Assembly (NCBI RefSeq): GCF_006716865.1
Contig: NZ_VFPT01000001.1
Coordinates: 2,351,001 to 2,415,000, forward strand
Origin: Roseinatronobacter monicus
Lineage (GTDB): Bacteria; Pseudomonadota; Alphaproteobacteria; Rhodobacterales; Rhodobacteraceae
DNA length: 64,000 bases
Direction: 5' to 3'
A program made the translations under genes and the position numbers. Positions 18,356-28,295 of the stretch are shown here, one piece after another. The notes below the pieces were generated by a model. The model ran no database searches, was not told where the DNA came from, and saw only the letters and a program-made list of their open reading frames with translations. Every line of letters begins with the position of its first letter. Within the stretch, counting starts at the first letter, position 1.

Positions 18356-18840
18356 CCAATAGCGGCTCTTGTGCGGTTTGAGAGCGTTTTTTTGAGCGTG
18401 CGCCCGATCGTGCTGTCACTGGCCTGATCTACGATACCCAACTCAACCACGCGCTTTTCCAAGAGCCGCAACGACCAGCGCGCATAGCCTTTGGGAGGTT
18501 CGGAGCAAGCCAGAGCGATCAGCTTTGCTTCTTTCTCCCCATCAAAGATCCTCGGTGGCGGTGTTGACTGTGTCTTGCGTGCAAGAGCAGCCTCAAGCCC
18601 TTCTTCCACAAGTTGACGACGGGTGCGATAGACGGTCGAAAGGCTGGTCTCCAACGCCTCAGATATCTGCGCGTCATCCCAGCCGCAATTTTCCGTGGAC
18701 ACATCCGCCTTCAACAATATTCGCGCCTTGAGCAGCCGATACGCCGCGCCACGACCCGTGCGGATTATACCTTCCAGTTGTTGGCGCTCTTCAGCATCCA
18801 GACGAACAACATATTTCACAGCGGGTCCACATTTGCCCAT
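18352..18840 (-). CDS. IS630-family transposase, upstream frame (helix-turn-helix domain)
   Basis: The 162-residue frame starts at 18840 with GGAGG just upstream. It encodes the N-terminal DNA-binding part, a helix-turn-helix in WDDAQISEALETSLSTVYRTRRQLVEEGL. After codon 150 the frame runs into unrelated residues and stops. A -1 shift on a run of seven A joins it to the catalytic frame and gives the expected continuation KKNALKPHKSRYWVIPPKAS. Confidence 0.88.
   Translation of the reverse strand: MGKCGPAVKYVVRLDAEERQQLEGIIRTGRGAAYRLLKARILLKADVSTENCGWDDAQISEALETSLSTVYRTRRQLVEEGLEAALARKTQSTPPPRIFDGEKEAKLIALACSEPPKGYARWSLRLLEKRVVELGIVDQASDSTIGRTLKKTLSNRTRAAIG
18387..18393 (-). promoter_or_regulatory. 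A7 slippery site for -1 frameshifting in the IS630 transposase
   Basis: Seven A on the coding strand (T7 on the plus strand) lie at the point where homology passes from the first frame to the second. Slippery A runs are a known way for insertion sequences to make a transposase fusion. A simple one-base deletion mutation would look the same. Confidence 0.6.
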
Positions 18841-18915
18841 TTCAGCCTCCTCTGAAAGTTATCCCAGAGTGATTCAGAAAACCTCAACGAAGTCAAATAC
18901 CGTGACACATGGGAC

Positions 18916-18917
18916 TA
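18916..18917. repeat. TA target duplication, right copy
   Basis: Matches TA at 17681-17682 on the other side of the IS630-type element. Confidence 0.8.
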
Positions 18918-19046
18918 GAGCCAGACGGAACGATCCTTGGTCATTTCACCGGCACTGGATTGCGCTCTGCTTTTGCAGATCGGTTCAAGCGCTGGGGATA
19001 TGACCTACCAAGCAGCATATATGACGAAGTCACGGCGCGGAGATAA
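18918..19046 (+). pseudogene. cpaF: Severed 3' end of cpaF
   Basis: In the cpaF frame this segment reads EPDGTILGHFTGTGLRSAFADRFKRWGYDLPSSIYDEVTARR and ends with TAA at 19044-19046. That is the standard CpaF C-terminus. Joined to Leu442 it gives a 484-residue ancestral protein. The stop is only 3 bases before the tadB ATG, so tadB was probably translationally coupled to cpaF; the insertion breaks that coupling. Confidence 0.93.
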
Positions 19047-19049
19047 GCA

Positions 19050-20018
19050 ATGGAAATGACGATCAGCCCCCTGATTTACCTTGCGATTTTTGGTGCCGTT
19101 CTGCTGTTGATCCAAGGTATCTATCTGTTTGCATTCGGCAAAAGCATCGAGCACAGCTCAAAGCTCAACCGGCGTCTGGACCTGATTGAAAAGGGTCGTG
19201 GTAAGAAAGATGTCATGGAGCAGTTGCGCCGGGAACGCTCTGGGCATTCCAAAAAGTATTCCATCCCGATATATGGGCTGATCGAAGATCTGGCGCGCAA
19301 AGGGAATATCGCGTTTTCCGCCAAAATGCTGCTACTGCTGATGATCGGACTGAGCGTGTTCAGCTTTGTGCTGCTGTCCGTGGCGACCGATACAGAGATC
19401 GCCATGAGGTCCGGACTGGCACTGTTCATGGGGTTTGGCGGCGTGTTTTTCTGGGTCTCCAGCAAGGCCAAGAAACGGGTCAGCGCGATTGAAGAGCAGT
19501 TGCCAGAAGCAATTGATCTGATCGTCCGCAGCTTGCGTGTGGGCCACCCGTTCGGGGCCGCACTTGCCATGGCAGCCACCGAAGTGGCCGACCCGCTGGG
19601 AAGTGAATTGGGGCTGATCTCAGACGAGATTTCTTATGGCCGTGACGCAGGCGAAGCCTTGACGGAATTCGGGACGCGCGTCGACTTGCAAGATATTCGC
19701 TTCTTCGCGGTCGCCGTGGCGATCCAACAGAAATCTGGCGGCAACCTTGCAGAGATTCTGGACGGACTGTCCAAGGTCGTGCGCTCTCGGTTCAAACTGT
19801 TTCGGCGTGTCCGCGCAATTACCGCCGAGGCAAAATGGTCGGGCATGTTCCTGTCGGGGTTCCCACTTGCGGCGATGATCATGATCCAGACGAACCAACC
19901 CGACTATTATGATGACGTCAAAGAAACGCCTTTGTACTTGCCGCTGGCCGTTGTGGTTTGCGTCTTTCTGGTGGTGAACGTGCTGTACATGCGCAAGATG
20001 ACCGACATCAAGGTGTAG
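19050..20018 (+). CDS. tadB: TadB, inner-membrane platform protein of the Flp pilus
   Basis: The 322-residue product has an N-terminal membrane helix (about 8-28), two helices near 90-140 and two at the C-terminus near 270-315. They enclose a type II secretion F domain (LPEAIDLIVRSLRVGHPFGAALAMAATEVADPLGSE). TadB and TadC form the inner-membrane platform moved by CpaF. GGAG lies about 8 bases before the ATG, inside the old cpaF 3' end, so translation can still start here, but any readthrough transcript must now cross an insertion sequence. Confidence 0.94.
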   Translation: MEMTISPLIYLAIFGAVLLLIQGIYLFAFGKSIEHSSKLNRRLDLIEKGRGKKDVMEQLRRERSGHSKKYSIPIYGLIEDLARKGNIAFSAKMLLLLMIGLSVFSFVLLSVATDTEIAMRSGLALFMGFGGVFFWVSSKAKKRVSAIEEQLPEAIDLIVRSLRVGHPFGAALAMAATEVADPLGSELGLISDEISYGRDAGEALTEFGTRVDLQDIRFFAVAVAIQQKSGGNLAEILDGLSKVVRSRFKLFRRVRAITAEAKWSGMFLSGFPLAAMIMIQTNQPDYYDDVKETPLYLPLAVVVCVFLVVNVLYMRKMTDIKV

Positions 20019-20065
20019 CCCAAAACGCGCGCAGCTTGTGATTTTCGATGAAAGGCCTGTCAACA

Positions 20066-21046
20066 ATGTTTGAAATCTTCAATAGCCCGTTGGGACTGAT
20101 CGCGCTGACGGGGGTGGGCGGCACGCTGCTGTTGGTTCTGGCCGTGATGGTCATGATGGCAGGTGGGCGCGCGGACCCTATGAAGCGGTTTTCCGAACAA
20201 GCCAATTCGAAAGAAAAGCACTCTGCCCCCGAAGCTGCGAAATTGCGCCGCAAGGTGGGACGCGAGTTCAAGTCGCTAGAAAAGTATGCACGATTTCTGG
20301 AACCAGAGAACGAAAACGAGCTTTCGGATGCCCGGCAAAAAATGATCCGCGCCGGCTATCTAAGCAAGACCGCTGTGCGCGACTTTGCGGCCTTGCAGTT
20401 CATTCTGGCCATCACAGGCATGATTGCATCGCTGTTGTTGGTGTTCGTCATTGCCCCCGACAGCTTTGACACCCCCGTCATGATGGCCGTAGCGTTGATT
20501 ACGCCCATGATCATTGGCTATTTCGGCCCCCGCCGCTGGCTGGAGCGGCGGGTAGAGGCCCGAAAAGAAGAAATCCTGTCAGGGTTCCCCGATGCATTGG
20601 ACATGATGCTGATCTGCGTTGAAGCGGGCCAATCGCTGGACCAAAGCATTCGGCGCGTCTCGAAGGAGATCGAGTTTGCCTATCCTGCTTTGGGCGAAGA
20701 ACTGACTGCGGTGGGCGAGCAGGTCAAGGCCGGGCGCGAGCGCAGCGAAGTTTTGCGCGACATGGCGAAGCGTTGCGATGTCACCGATATTACGTCTTTC
20801 GTCGGCGTGATGGTGCAGGCTTCAACATATGGCACGTCGATCACCGATGCGCTGCGGGTTTTCGCCGCCGAGATGCGCGACAAACGCATCATGCGGGCCG
20901 AAGAGAAAGCAAACACCTTGCCCACCAAGATGACTTTGGGCACAATGATGTTCACTGTCCCGCCGCTGCTGATCATTCTGGTTGGCCCTTCGGTAATCGG
21001 GATCATGAGCGACCTTGCCGGCGGTGGCTTGGCGACTGGAATGTAA
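20066..21046 (+). CDS. tadC: TadC, inner-membrane platform protein of the Flp pilus
   Basis: The 326-residue product is the second platform subunit. It has an N-terminal membrane helix, a pair of helices near 115-160, a type II secretion F domain (FPDALDMMLICVEAGQSLDQSIRRVSKEI) and a C-terminal membrane segment. The ATG at 20066 is preferred to the one at 20048, as AAAGG lies 10 bases before it. It sits 47 bases after tadB, and tadD starts 2 bases after its stop. Confidence 0.93.
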   Translation: MFEIFNSPLGLIALTGVGGTLLLVLAVMVMMAGGRADPMKRFSEQANSKEKHSAPEAAKLRRKVGREFKSLEKYARFLEPENENELSDARQKMIRAGYLSKTAVRDFAALQFILAITGMIASLLLVFVIAPDSFDTPVMMAVALITPMIIGYFGPRRWLERRVEARKEEILSGFPDALDMMLICVEAGQSLDQSIRRVSKEIEFAYPALGEELTAVGEQVKAGRERSEVLRDMAKRCDVTDITSFVGVMVQASTYGTSITDALRVFAAEMRDKRIMRAEEKANTLPTKMTLGTMMFTVPPLLIILVGPSVIGIMSDLAGGGLATGM

Positions 21047-21048
21047 AC

Positions 21049-21633
21049 TTGCGATTTGGTGGTCTTCTTCTTGGAATATGTCTGGCGGCTGGCTGCACCT
21101 CCGCCCCGCAAGACCGGTTCGATGCAGCAACGTCAGGCGCTGGTCCCGATCAAATGGCGCCAGCTTCGGGGCGTACAGACGTCGTGGAGGCGGTCGATGG
21201 CCTGATTGTCGGCCACAGGGCCATGGCCGCAGGCGAGTATGAGATCGCGTTGCGCGCCTATCACCGCGCAGCCGCGACTGAAGGCGCGACTGTCGATGTT
21301 CTGTCTGCAATCGGGTCGGCCAACCTGCGCCTTGGCCGCTTGCAACAGGCCGAGCAAGACCTGCGCCGCGCCTTGGAGAAAGACGAAACATTCGTCCCTG
21401 CGCACAACAATCTGGGTGTGACACTGGCCGAACAAGGCAAATGGGGCGAGGCCAGCTTACATTTTCGCAACGCTTTCGCCTATGATTCGGGGCGCTCGGG
21501 CGAAATTCGTGACAATTTGCGTTTAGCCATCGAAAACTCACAACAAACAGGCTATGATGCAGATGAGGCATTTCAGCTTTTGCTGATGCGGCGGGGGAGT
21601 GGCAGGTATCTGTTGCTGTCTACGCCACTATAA
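21049..21633 (+). CDS. tadD: TadD-type TPR lipoprotein, TTG start
   Basis: The frame with a clear lipoprotein signal (LRFGGLLLGICLAAGC) has no ATG or GTG in a sensible place. TTG at 21049-21051, two bases after the tadC stop, gives a normal 16-residue signal ending at the lipobox LAAGC. GGAATG lies just upstream, within the end of tadC. The 194-residue product then has TPR repeats from about residue 50 (ALRAYHRAAATEGATVDVLSAIGSANLRLGRLQQAEQDLRRALEKD). TadD proteins act as pilotins or assembly scaffolds for the secretin. The start choice is inferred; the frame itself is secure. Confidence 0.85.
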   Translation: MRFGGLLLGICLAAGCTSAPQDRFDAATSGAGPDQMAPASGRTDVVEAVDGLIVGHRAMAAGEYEIALRAYHRAAATEGATVDVLSAIGSANLRLGRLQQAEQDLRRALEKDETFVPAHNNLGVTLAEQGKWGEASLHFRNAFAYDSGRSGEIRDNLRLAIENSQQTGYDADEAFQLLLMRRGSGRYLLLSTPL

Positions 21634-21653
21634 CGAGCAGTGAGGACGCAAAA

Positions 21654-22511
21654 ATGCGCCACCCTATGTTACTTGCGCTGCTGGCGAGCAGTGCCCTTGT
21701 GCTTGTCGCGTGCGAGGACAGCAAAAAATCCAGCGTTTCGCGCGCAATCGACAGTGTAAACGCGATTGATCAGGAAAATATGGCAGACCTGATGCTCGCG
21801 GCGGGCGATGCGAACGAGGCTGTTGCCTATTTCTCCGGGCAGGTTGAAGCAGACCCTTCAAACATACGCAACATTCGCGGCCTTGCCAGATCCAAGGTGC
21901 GCGCTGGCCGCACAGCAGAGGCCGTGCCCGTCTGGCAGAACGTCATAGCACATCCAGAAGCCACGAATGACGACCGCGTGATGCTGGCCGACACGTTCAT
22001 CCGTGCAAATGACTGGGAACGCGCCGAGCAGACGTTGAATTTTGTGCCCCCCACACACGAGACCTTTGATCGGTATCGACTTGAAGCCATGATCGCTGAT
22101 TCCAATCAGCAATGGGCGCGCGCAGACCATTTTTACGAGACAGCCGCCGGTCTGACCACCCGCCCATCCGGGGTATTCAACAATTGGGGGTTTTCCAAAC
22201 TGACGCGCGGCAATGCGCGTGAAGCGGAAGGGTTGTTCACCCAAGCGCTGCAACATGACCCAGACCTGTTCACCGCCAAGAACAACCTCGCGCTGGCGCG
22301 TGCAGGGCAGGGAAATTACAACTTGCCGATTGTGCGCATGACCCAGCAAGAACGTGCGATGCTGCTATATACAATGTCGATTGCCGCCATTCGCAAAGGC
22401 GATGTCACCATCGGCCGGACATTGCTGCAAGAAGCGATTGACACCCACCCCCAACACTATGACGAAGCCGTGCGCGCCATGCGCGCGCTGGAAGGCGGAG
22501 GGGCCGGCTGA
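21654..22511 (+). CDS. Second TPR lipoprotein of the tad locus
   Basis: The 285-residue product has a lipoprotein signal with lipobox LVAC (Cys20) and TPR repeats through its length (for example AEGLFTQALQHDPDLFTAKNNLALARAGQGN). It is related to TadD and lies 20 bases after it. The stop overlaps the start of the prepilin peptidase gene by one base, so the genes are an operon. Two TPR lipoproteins in tandem are common in Rhodobacteraceae tad loci. Its exact role in assembly is not known. Confidence 0.85.
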   Translation: MRHPMLLALLASSALVLVACEDSKKSSVSRAIDSVNAIDQENMADLMLAAGDANEAVAYFSGQVEADPSNIRNIRGLARSKVRAGRTAEAVPVWQNVIAHPEATNDDRVMLADTFIRANDWERAEQTLNFVPPTHETFDRYRLEAMIADSNQQWARADHFYETAAGLTTRPSGVFNNWGFSKLTRGNAREAEGLFTQALQHDPDLFTAKNNLALARAGQGNYNLPIVRMTQQERAMLLYTMSIAAIRKGDVTIGRTLLQEAIDTHPQHYDEAVRAMRALEGGGAG

Positions 22512-23014
22512 TGCTGCTGAGTGCACAGACAGCACTTTGGTTTTTGCCGTTCGTCGCGCCAATCGCGCTTTGGGTCGCATGGAGCGACATGAAATGGATG
22601 AAAATCCATAACTACGCTGTCCTCGCTTTGGTGGCTGTTTATCTGATAGTCGGGCTTATTGCCTTGCCGATCACCTCTTGGGCTTGGGGTTGGGCAAGCC
22701 TGCTTGTCGTTTTGATTGTCGGCTTCGCGCTCAGCTCTGTCGGGCTGGTCGGGGCGGGGGACGCAAAATTCGCAGCCGCGATGGCCCCCTTCATCGCCTT
22801 GGGTGATCTTAGCCTGTTTCTGATGCTGCTGGCATGTGTGACGCTGGTCAGCTTTGTGGCACATCGTGTGGCGCGGCGCACCAGCCTTGTCCAAGACTTG
22901 GTGCCAGGGTGGGAGAGTTTGCACCGCTCTGAATTTCCGATGGGGCTGGCTTTGGGGCCAAGCCTGTTATTCTATCTGTGTCTGGCAACGATTTTTGGGA
23001 ATGGCACGCTTTAA
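22511..23014 (+). CDS. cpaA: Prepilin peptidase CpaA/TadV (A24 family)
   Basis: The 167-residue membrane protein is an aspartyl peptidase that cleaves the pilin leader. The two catalytic aspartates are visible: Asp26 in SDMKWMKIHN and Asp84 in GAGDAKF, which fits the family motif GxGD. At least four hydrophobic segments are present. It lacks the N-terminal methyltransferase domain of PilD, as Tad-type peptidases do. Its ATG overlaps the stop of the preceding gene. Confidence 0.94.
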   Translation: MLLSAQTALWFLPFVAPIALWVAWSDMKWMKIHNYAVLALVAVYLIVGLIALPITSWAWGWASLLVVLIVGFALSSVGLVGAGDAKFAAAMAPFIALGDLSLFLMLLACVTLVSFVAHRVARRTSLVQDLVPGWESLHRSEFPMGLALGPSLLFYLCLATIFGNGTL

Positions 23015-23070
23015 CGCTGTTTCCAAAAACATTGTACGTTTCGAAAGACCAATTTGGTAATTACGCGATC

Positions 23071-24381
23071 ATGAATATACAGCACAGTCATATTATGGCG
23101 CCACCCGCGATCCGCAGCCTCGAGGCGACGGGGCTGGACGATGTGTTGATGCGAGATATCCTGCTCAAGACGATGTTCAGGATGTCCTTGTCGAATGTCA
23201 CCAAAATCTCGAAAGCGCTGTGCCTGCCCATTCCGCAGACAATCGAGTTGATTGATATCGCCCGCTCCGAGCAGTTGATCGAAGCAGTTGCTTCGGCCGC
23301 AACCAGCACCTCTTCCGAGGCGCGGTTTCAGCTGACAGAGGCAGGCAAGGGCCGCGCCTTGGATGCGCTTACCCAATCTGAATATTACGGGGCGATGCCC
23401 ATACCGCTTGCGCAGTATGAAAAACAGATGAAGCGCCAATCCATCCGCGACATCCAGATCACACGACGCCAGATCAAGATTGCCATGGGTGATCTGATCT
23501 TGCCACCCGGTTTGATTGACGACCTTGGCCCAGCAGTCAGCTCTGGTCGGTCAATCCTGATGTATGGCCCACCGGGCAACGGCAAATCTTCTATCTCGAA
23601 CGGTATCCGCGCGGCGATGGGCGACAGGATCTATGTGCCGCGCGCAGTTGTTCATGCAGGACAGGTCATCAACGTCTATGACCCGATCGTGCACACGCTT
23701 GTCGAAAGCTCTGACGACAACCCCTCGATGCTGCGCCAGACAGGCAATCGTTTCGACAATCGCTATGTCTGCTGCGAACGCCCGACGGTCATCACCGGTG
23801 GCGAATTGACGCTGGAAATGCTGGACCTCAAGTTTAATCCGGTGTCGCGCACCTATCAGGCACCCTTGCAATTCAAGGCGACAGGCGGCGTTTTCATCAT
23901 CGACGATCTTGGCCGACAGGAAGAGCCGCCGCAATCCATCGTCAACCGCTGGATCGTTCCGCTGGAAATGAACTATGACATTCTCGCACTGCAATCAGGC
24001 GAGAAATTCATCGTGCCCTTTGACACGCTGGTCATTTTCTCAACCAACTTCCACCCCAATGACATTTTCGATCAGGCGGCATTGCGGCGTATTTTCTACA
24101 AGATCAAGATTGATGGCCCCAACCAATCCGACTTTCTGAAAATCTTTGCGATGGTTGCGCAGAAGCGCCAGATTCCGCTGGATGAAGAGACGATCATTTA
24201 CCTGATCCAGAAGAAGTACCCGACAATCGACAATATCTATGCCAATTATCAGCCTGTTTTCCTGATCGATCAGATGATCGCCATTTGCGACTTTGAGGGG
24301 CAGCCGCGCCACATGTCCCCTGCCCTGATCGAGCGGGCATGGAAAAACATGTTCGTGCAGTCTGAAACGATTGTGCGCTAA
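23071..24381 (+). CDS. AAA+ family ATPase at the end of the tad locus, role not established
   Basis: The 436-residue product has an N-terminal helical region (about 1-130) and a P-loop ATPase domain. Walker A GPPGNGKSS is at 166-174 (Lys172). Walker B FIIDDLGR has Asp278 and Asp279. A sensor-like VIFSTNF and an ALRR arginine motif follow. No signal peptide or membrane helix is visible, so it should be cytoplasmic. It lies 56 bases after the prepilin peptidase. Related ATPases occur in tad loci of this family, but I know of no assigned mechanism. The start at 23071 is chosen over 22978 because the extra residues overlap the peptidase gene; the ribosome-binding site is weak. Confidence 0.8.
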   Translation: MNIQHSHIMAPPAIRSLEATGLDDVLMRDILLKTMFRMSLSNVTKISKALCLPIPQTIELIDIARSEQLIEAVASAATSTSSEARFQLTEAGKGRALDALTQSEYYGAMPIPLAQYEKQMKRQSIRDIQITRRQIKIAMGDLILPPGLIDDLGPAVSSGRSILMYGPPGNGKSSISNGIRAAMGDRIYVPRAVVHAGQVINVYDPIVHTLVESSDDNPSMLRQTGNRFDNRYVCCERPTVITGGELTLEMLDLKFNPVSRTYQAPLQFKATGGVFIIDDLGRQEEPPQSIVNRWIVPLEMNYDILALQSGEKFIVPFDTLVIFSTNFHPNDIFDQAALRRIFYKIKIDGPNQSDFLKIFAMVAQKRQIPLDEETIIYLIQKKYPTIDNIYANYQPVFLIDQMIAICDFEGQPRHMSPALIERAWKNMFVQSETIVR

Positions 24382-24384
24382 GCG

Positions 24385-24885
24385 TCAGTCGATATCAGCA
24401 GCGCGCGCCTCTAGCACATCGAAGGGCACCCCCGGTTCGGCCTTGGCGCAGCGGATCACAAGCGATGTTTTGACCGTGATCACATTCTCGGCGGCCAGCA
24501 ATTCCTCGGTCAGAAAGCTCTGGAAGCTCGACAAGTCCGGGGTGACGCATTTGAGGATGAAATCAATCTCGCCGTTCAGCATATGACACTCGCGCACAAG
24601 CGGCCATTCACGGCAGCGCTGCTCGAACCGTGCCAGATCCGCTTCGGCCTGCGAATTCAGCCCGACCATTGCAAAGACCTGCACCTCAAACCCAAGATCG
24701 CGCGCATTGACCTGCGCGTGATACCCGCGAATAAAGCCCTGTTCTTCCAACGCGCGCACACGGCGAAGACAAGGGGGCGCGGATATTCCCACACGTTTGG
24801 CCAATTCCACATTGGTCATTCGTCCATCTGCCTGCAACTCTGCCAAGATCTTCCGGTCAATCGGATCGAGCTTTCCGCCTGACAT
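24385..24885 (-). CDS. Lrp/AsnC-family transcriptional regulator
   Basis: The 166-residue product has an N-terminal helix-turn-helix (DPIDRKILAELQADGRMTNVELAKRVGIS, about 7-35) and a C-terminal RAM ligand-binding domain (LVRECHMLNGEIDFILKCVTPDLSSF). Such proteins form octamers and respond to amino acids. The gene converges on the AAA+ ATPase gene with a 3-base gap and diverges from trxB across a 170-base region that holds two identical palindromes, likely its operator. An Lrp-type gene next to trxB is a known arrangement in Rhodobacteraceae. The effector is unknown. Confidence 0.92.
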   Translation of the reverse strand: MSGGKLDPIDRKILAELQADGRMTNVELAKRVGISAPPCLRRVRALEEQGFIRGYHAQVNARDLGFEVQVFAMVGLNSQAEADLARFEQRCREWPLVRECHMLNGEIDFILKCVTPDLSSFQSFLTEELLAAENVITVKTSLVIRCAKAEPGVPFDVLEARAADID

Positions 24886-24930
24886 GCTTTCACTCCCATA
24901 TTTTGCACTTCTTTACGCATCATACGAAGA

Positions 24931-24963
24931 TTGCGCAATAATATTTCAATGTTGCGCAATAAT
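24931..24963. promoter_or_regulatory. Tandem palindromic operator, probably for the Lrp-type regulator
   Basis: TTGCGCAATAAT occurs twice, at 24931-24942 and 24952-24963, each containing the perfect palindrome TTGCGCAA. The starts are 21 bases apart, two helical turns, so bound proteins would sit on one face. The pair lies 46 bases from the regulator start and about 92 bases from the trxB start. The sites are seen; the binding protein is inferred. Confidence 0.6.
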
Positions 24964-25043
24964 TTTAATCCGGCGCTGCGACAACGCCGCCCCCTTGTGC
25001 TGGGCGCTACAGGGCTTAGATTGCGCCTCGCACACTGATTTGA

Positions 25044-26464
<1,421 letters not shown>

Positions 26465-26516
26465 GTCTCGTAGCGTAGCACTGGTGCATTATTCGATCAC
26501 ATCCTATATTTGCGCT

Positions 26517-27239
26517 ATGAGAGTATTGTTGACAGCACTTATTTTGGCACCGGCCCCCGCAATCGCTGATTGTGTCGTGCTTTTGCACGGCCTAGCCCGA
26601 TCCGAGCACTCCATGCGCGTCATGGAGGAGTCGTTGGTGCTTCATGGCTATCAAGTGGTTAACCACGGATACCCGTCGCGCGCAGGCCCGATTTCAGAGT
26701 TGATGGAGCATGTCGGCATCGCAGTCGGAAATTGCGGCGACTCTACTGTTCATTTCGTGACCCATTCCATGGGCGGCATTCTGGCGCGCGGATGGCTGGC
26801 ACGAAACCGGCCTGAAAGCATGGGGCGCGTCGTCATGATGGCACCGCCCAACCATGGCTCGGAATTGGTCGACTTCTTTTCTGATATCGAGGCGTTCTCA
26901 TGGATGAATGGCCCCGCCGGGCTAGAGCTTGGCACCCATCAGGAAGCGGCGCCAAATACCTTGCCCGAATTTCCAGATTACCAACTCGGCATTATCGCTG
27001 GTGATGTTTCACTGAACCCGCTGACCTCGGCGCTGATTGACGGCGATGATGATGGCAAGGTCTCGGTCGAAAGCACGAAGCTGGCGGGCATGGCAGATCA
27101 CATCACATTGCCGGTGACGCATACATTCATGATGAACAACCCGATGGTCATTGCCGAAACGCTTGAATTTCTGCGCAATGGGGCCTTCGATCATGGCATC
27201 AGTTTCGGGAACGCCCTGCGCAAGCTGGCCAACCCCTGA
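26517..27239 (+). CDS. Secreted alpha/beta hydrolase, lipase-like
   Basis: The 240-residue product starts with a signal peptide ([17 protein letters not shown]). It is followed by [14 protein letters not shown], a typical oxyanion-hole strand, and the nucleophile elbow THSMGG with Ser84. [11 protein letters not shown] could hold the catalytic Asp and LPVTHTFMM the His. It resembles PGAP1/triacylglycerol lipase-type hydrolases. Substrate is unknown. The frame is open to 26463, but the ATG at 26517 gives a normal signal peptide. Confidence 0.82.
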   Translation: MRVLLTALILAPAPAIADCVVLLHGLARSEHSMRVMEESLVLHGYQVVNHGYPSRAGPISELMEHVGIAVGNCGDSTVHFVTHSMGGILARGWLARNRPESMGRVVMMAPPNHGSELVDFFSDIEAFSWMNGPAGLELGTHQEAAPNTLPEFPDYQLGIIAGDVSLNPLTSALIDGDDDGKVSVESTKLAGMADHITLPVTHTFMMNNPMVIAETLEFLRNGAFDHGISFGNALRKLANP

Positions 27240-27254
27240 TCGTGTGACCCTGCG

Positions 27255-28292
27255 TCATTCTTCAAACAGCCGCCCTTGCGGGGTGGGTGCGGGCGCTGCC
27301 AGCCCCAGATGCGACCATGCTTTGGCCGCCAGCATCCGGCCACGCGGCGTGCGCGCGATCAGCCCCTGCTGCAACAAGAATGGCTCAATCACTTCCTCGA
27401 TGGCATCGCGCGATTCTGACAATGCGGCGGCGATTGTTTCAACGCCCACGGGGCCGCCGCCATAATTCTCGGCCAGCAATGTCAGGTACCGCCGGTCTGC
27501 GCCATCAAGGCCCAGATGATCCACCCCCAGCCGCGTCAGCGCATTGTCCGCCAGCGCTTGTGTCAGACGCCCATCCCCCTCGACCAGTGCGAAATCGACC
27601 ACCCGCCGCAACAACCGGCCCGCAATGCGCGGTGTGCCGCGCGCGCGGCGCGCCACTTCGCGCACGCCCGCATCTTCTGCCGGAACGCCCAGCAATCGCG
27701 CCCCGCGCGCAACGATCAGGCACAACTCGTCTTCGGTGTAGAATTGCAGCCGTGTCGGAATCCCGAACCGGTCGCGCAGCGGGGTGGTCAACAACCCCAG
27801 TCGCGTGGTCGCCCCCACCAGCGTAAAGGGCTGCAATTCAATGCGGACAGTGCGCGCGGCTGGCCCTTCGCCAATGACCAGATCAAGCTGGAAATCCTCC
27901 AGCGCGGGATACAGCACCTCTTCCACGGCCGGGTTCAGGCGGTGGATTTCGTCAATAAACAAAACATCGCGCTTTTCCAGATTGGTCAGGATCGCGGCCA
28001 GATCGCCCGCCTTGGCCAGCACAGGCCCGGACGTCATGCGAAACCCCACGCCCAATTCTCGCGCCATGATCTGCGCCAGCGTGGTTTTGCCCAGACCGGG
28101 CGGGCCATAGAACAAGGTGTGATCCATCGCCTCACCGCGCATCCGGGCGGATTGGATAAACACTTTCAGATTGGCACGCGCCTCGCGCTGGCCAATGAAT
28201 TCATCCAGCGATTGCGGGCGCAACGCCTTGTCGAGTTCGGGGGCATCTTCAGGCAGGTCCGCGCCGCGCAGGCTGGGGTCAGGCGTGGTCAT
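27255..28292 (-). CDS. ruvB: Holliday junction branch-migration helicase RuvB
   Basis: The 345-residue AAA+ motor drives branch migration with RuvA. Walker A GPPGLGKT is at 63-70. The Walker [10 protein letters not shown], the sensor [20 protein letters not shown] and a C-terminal winged helix are present. It starts 3 bases after ruvA in the order ruvC-ruvA-ruvB on the minus strand. Confidence 0.97.
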   Translation of the reverse strand: MTTPDPSLRGADLPEDAPELDKALRPQSLDEFIGQREARANLKVFIQSARMRGEAMDHTLFYGPPGLGKTTLAQIMARELGVGFRMTSGPVLAKAGDLAAILTNLEKRDVLFIDEIHRLNPAVEEVLYPALEDFQLDLVIGEGPAARTVRIELQPFTLVGATTRLGLLTTPLRDRFGIPTRLQFYTEDELCLIVARGARLLGVPAEDAGVREVARRARGTPRIAGRLLRRVVDFALVEGDGRLTQALADNALTRLGVDHLGLDGADRRYLTLLAENYGGGPVGVETIAAALSESRDAIEEVIEPFLLQQGLIARTPRGRMLAAKAWSHLGLAAPAPTPQGRLFEE

Positions 28293-28295
28293 GCA

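Larger units (their letters stand above)
17683..18915 (-). mobile_element. IS630-family insertion sequence, 1233 bp
   Basis: The ends begin GTCCC and match as inverted repeats at about 16 of the first 22 positions. They are flanked by TA on both sides. The transposase lies in two overlapping frames on the minus strand, opposite to the tad operon. Removing the element plus one TA restores an uninterrupted cpaF frame, which confirms the boundaries. Confidence 0.92.
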
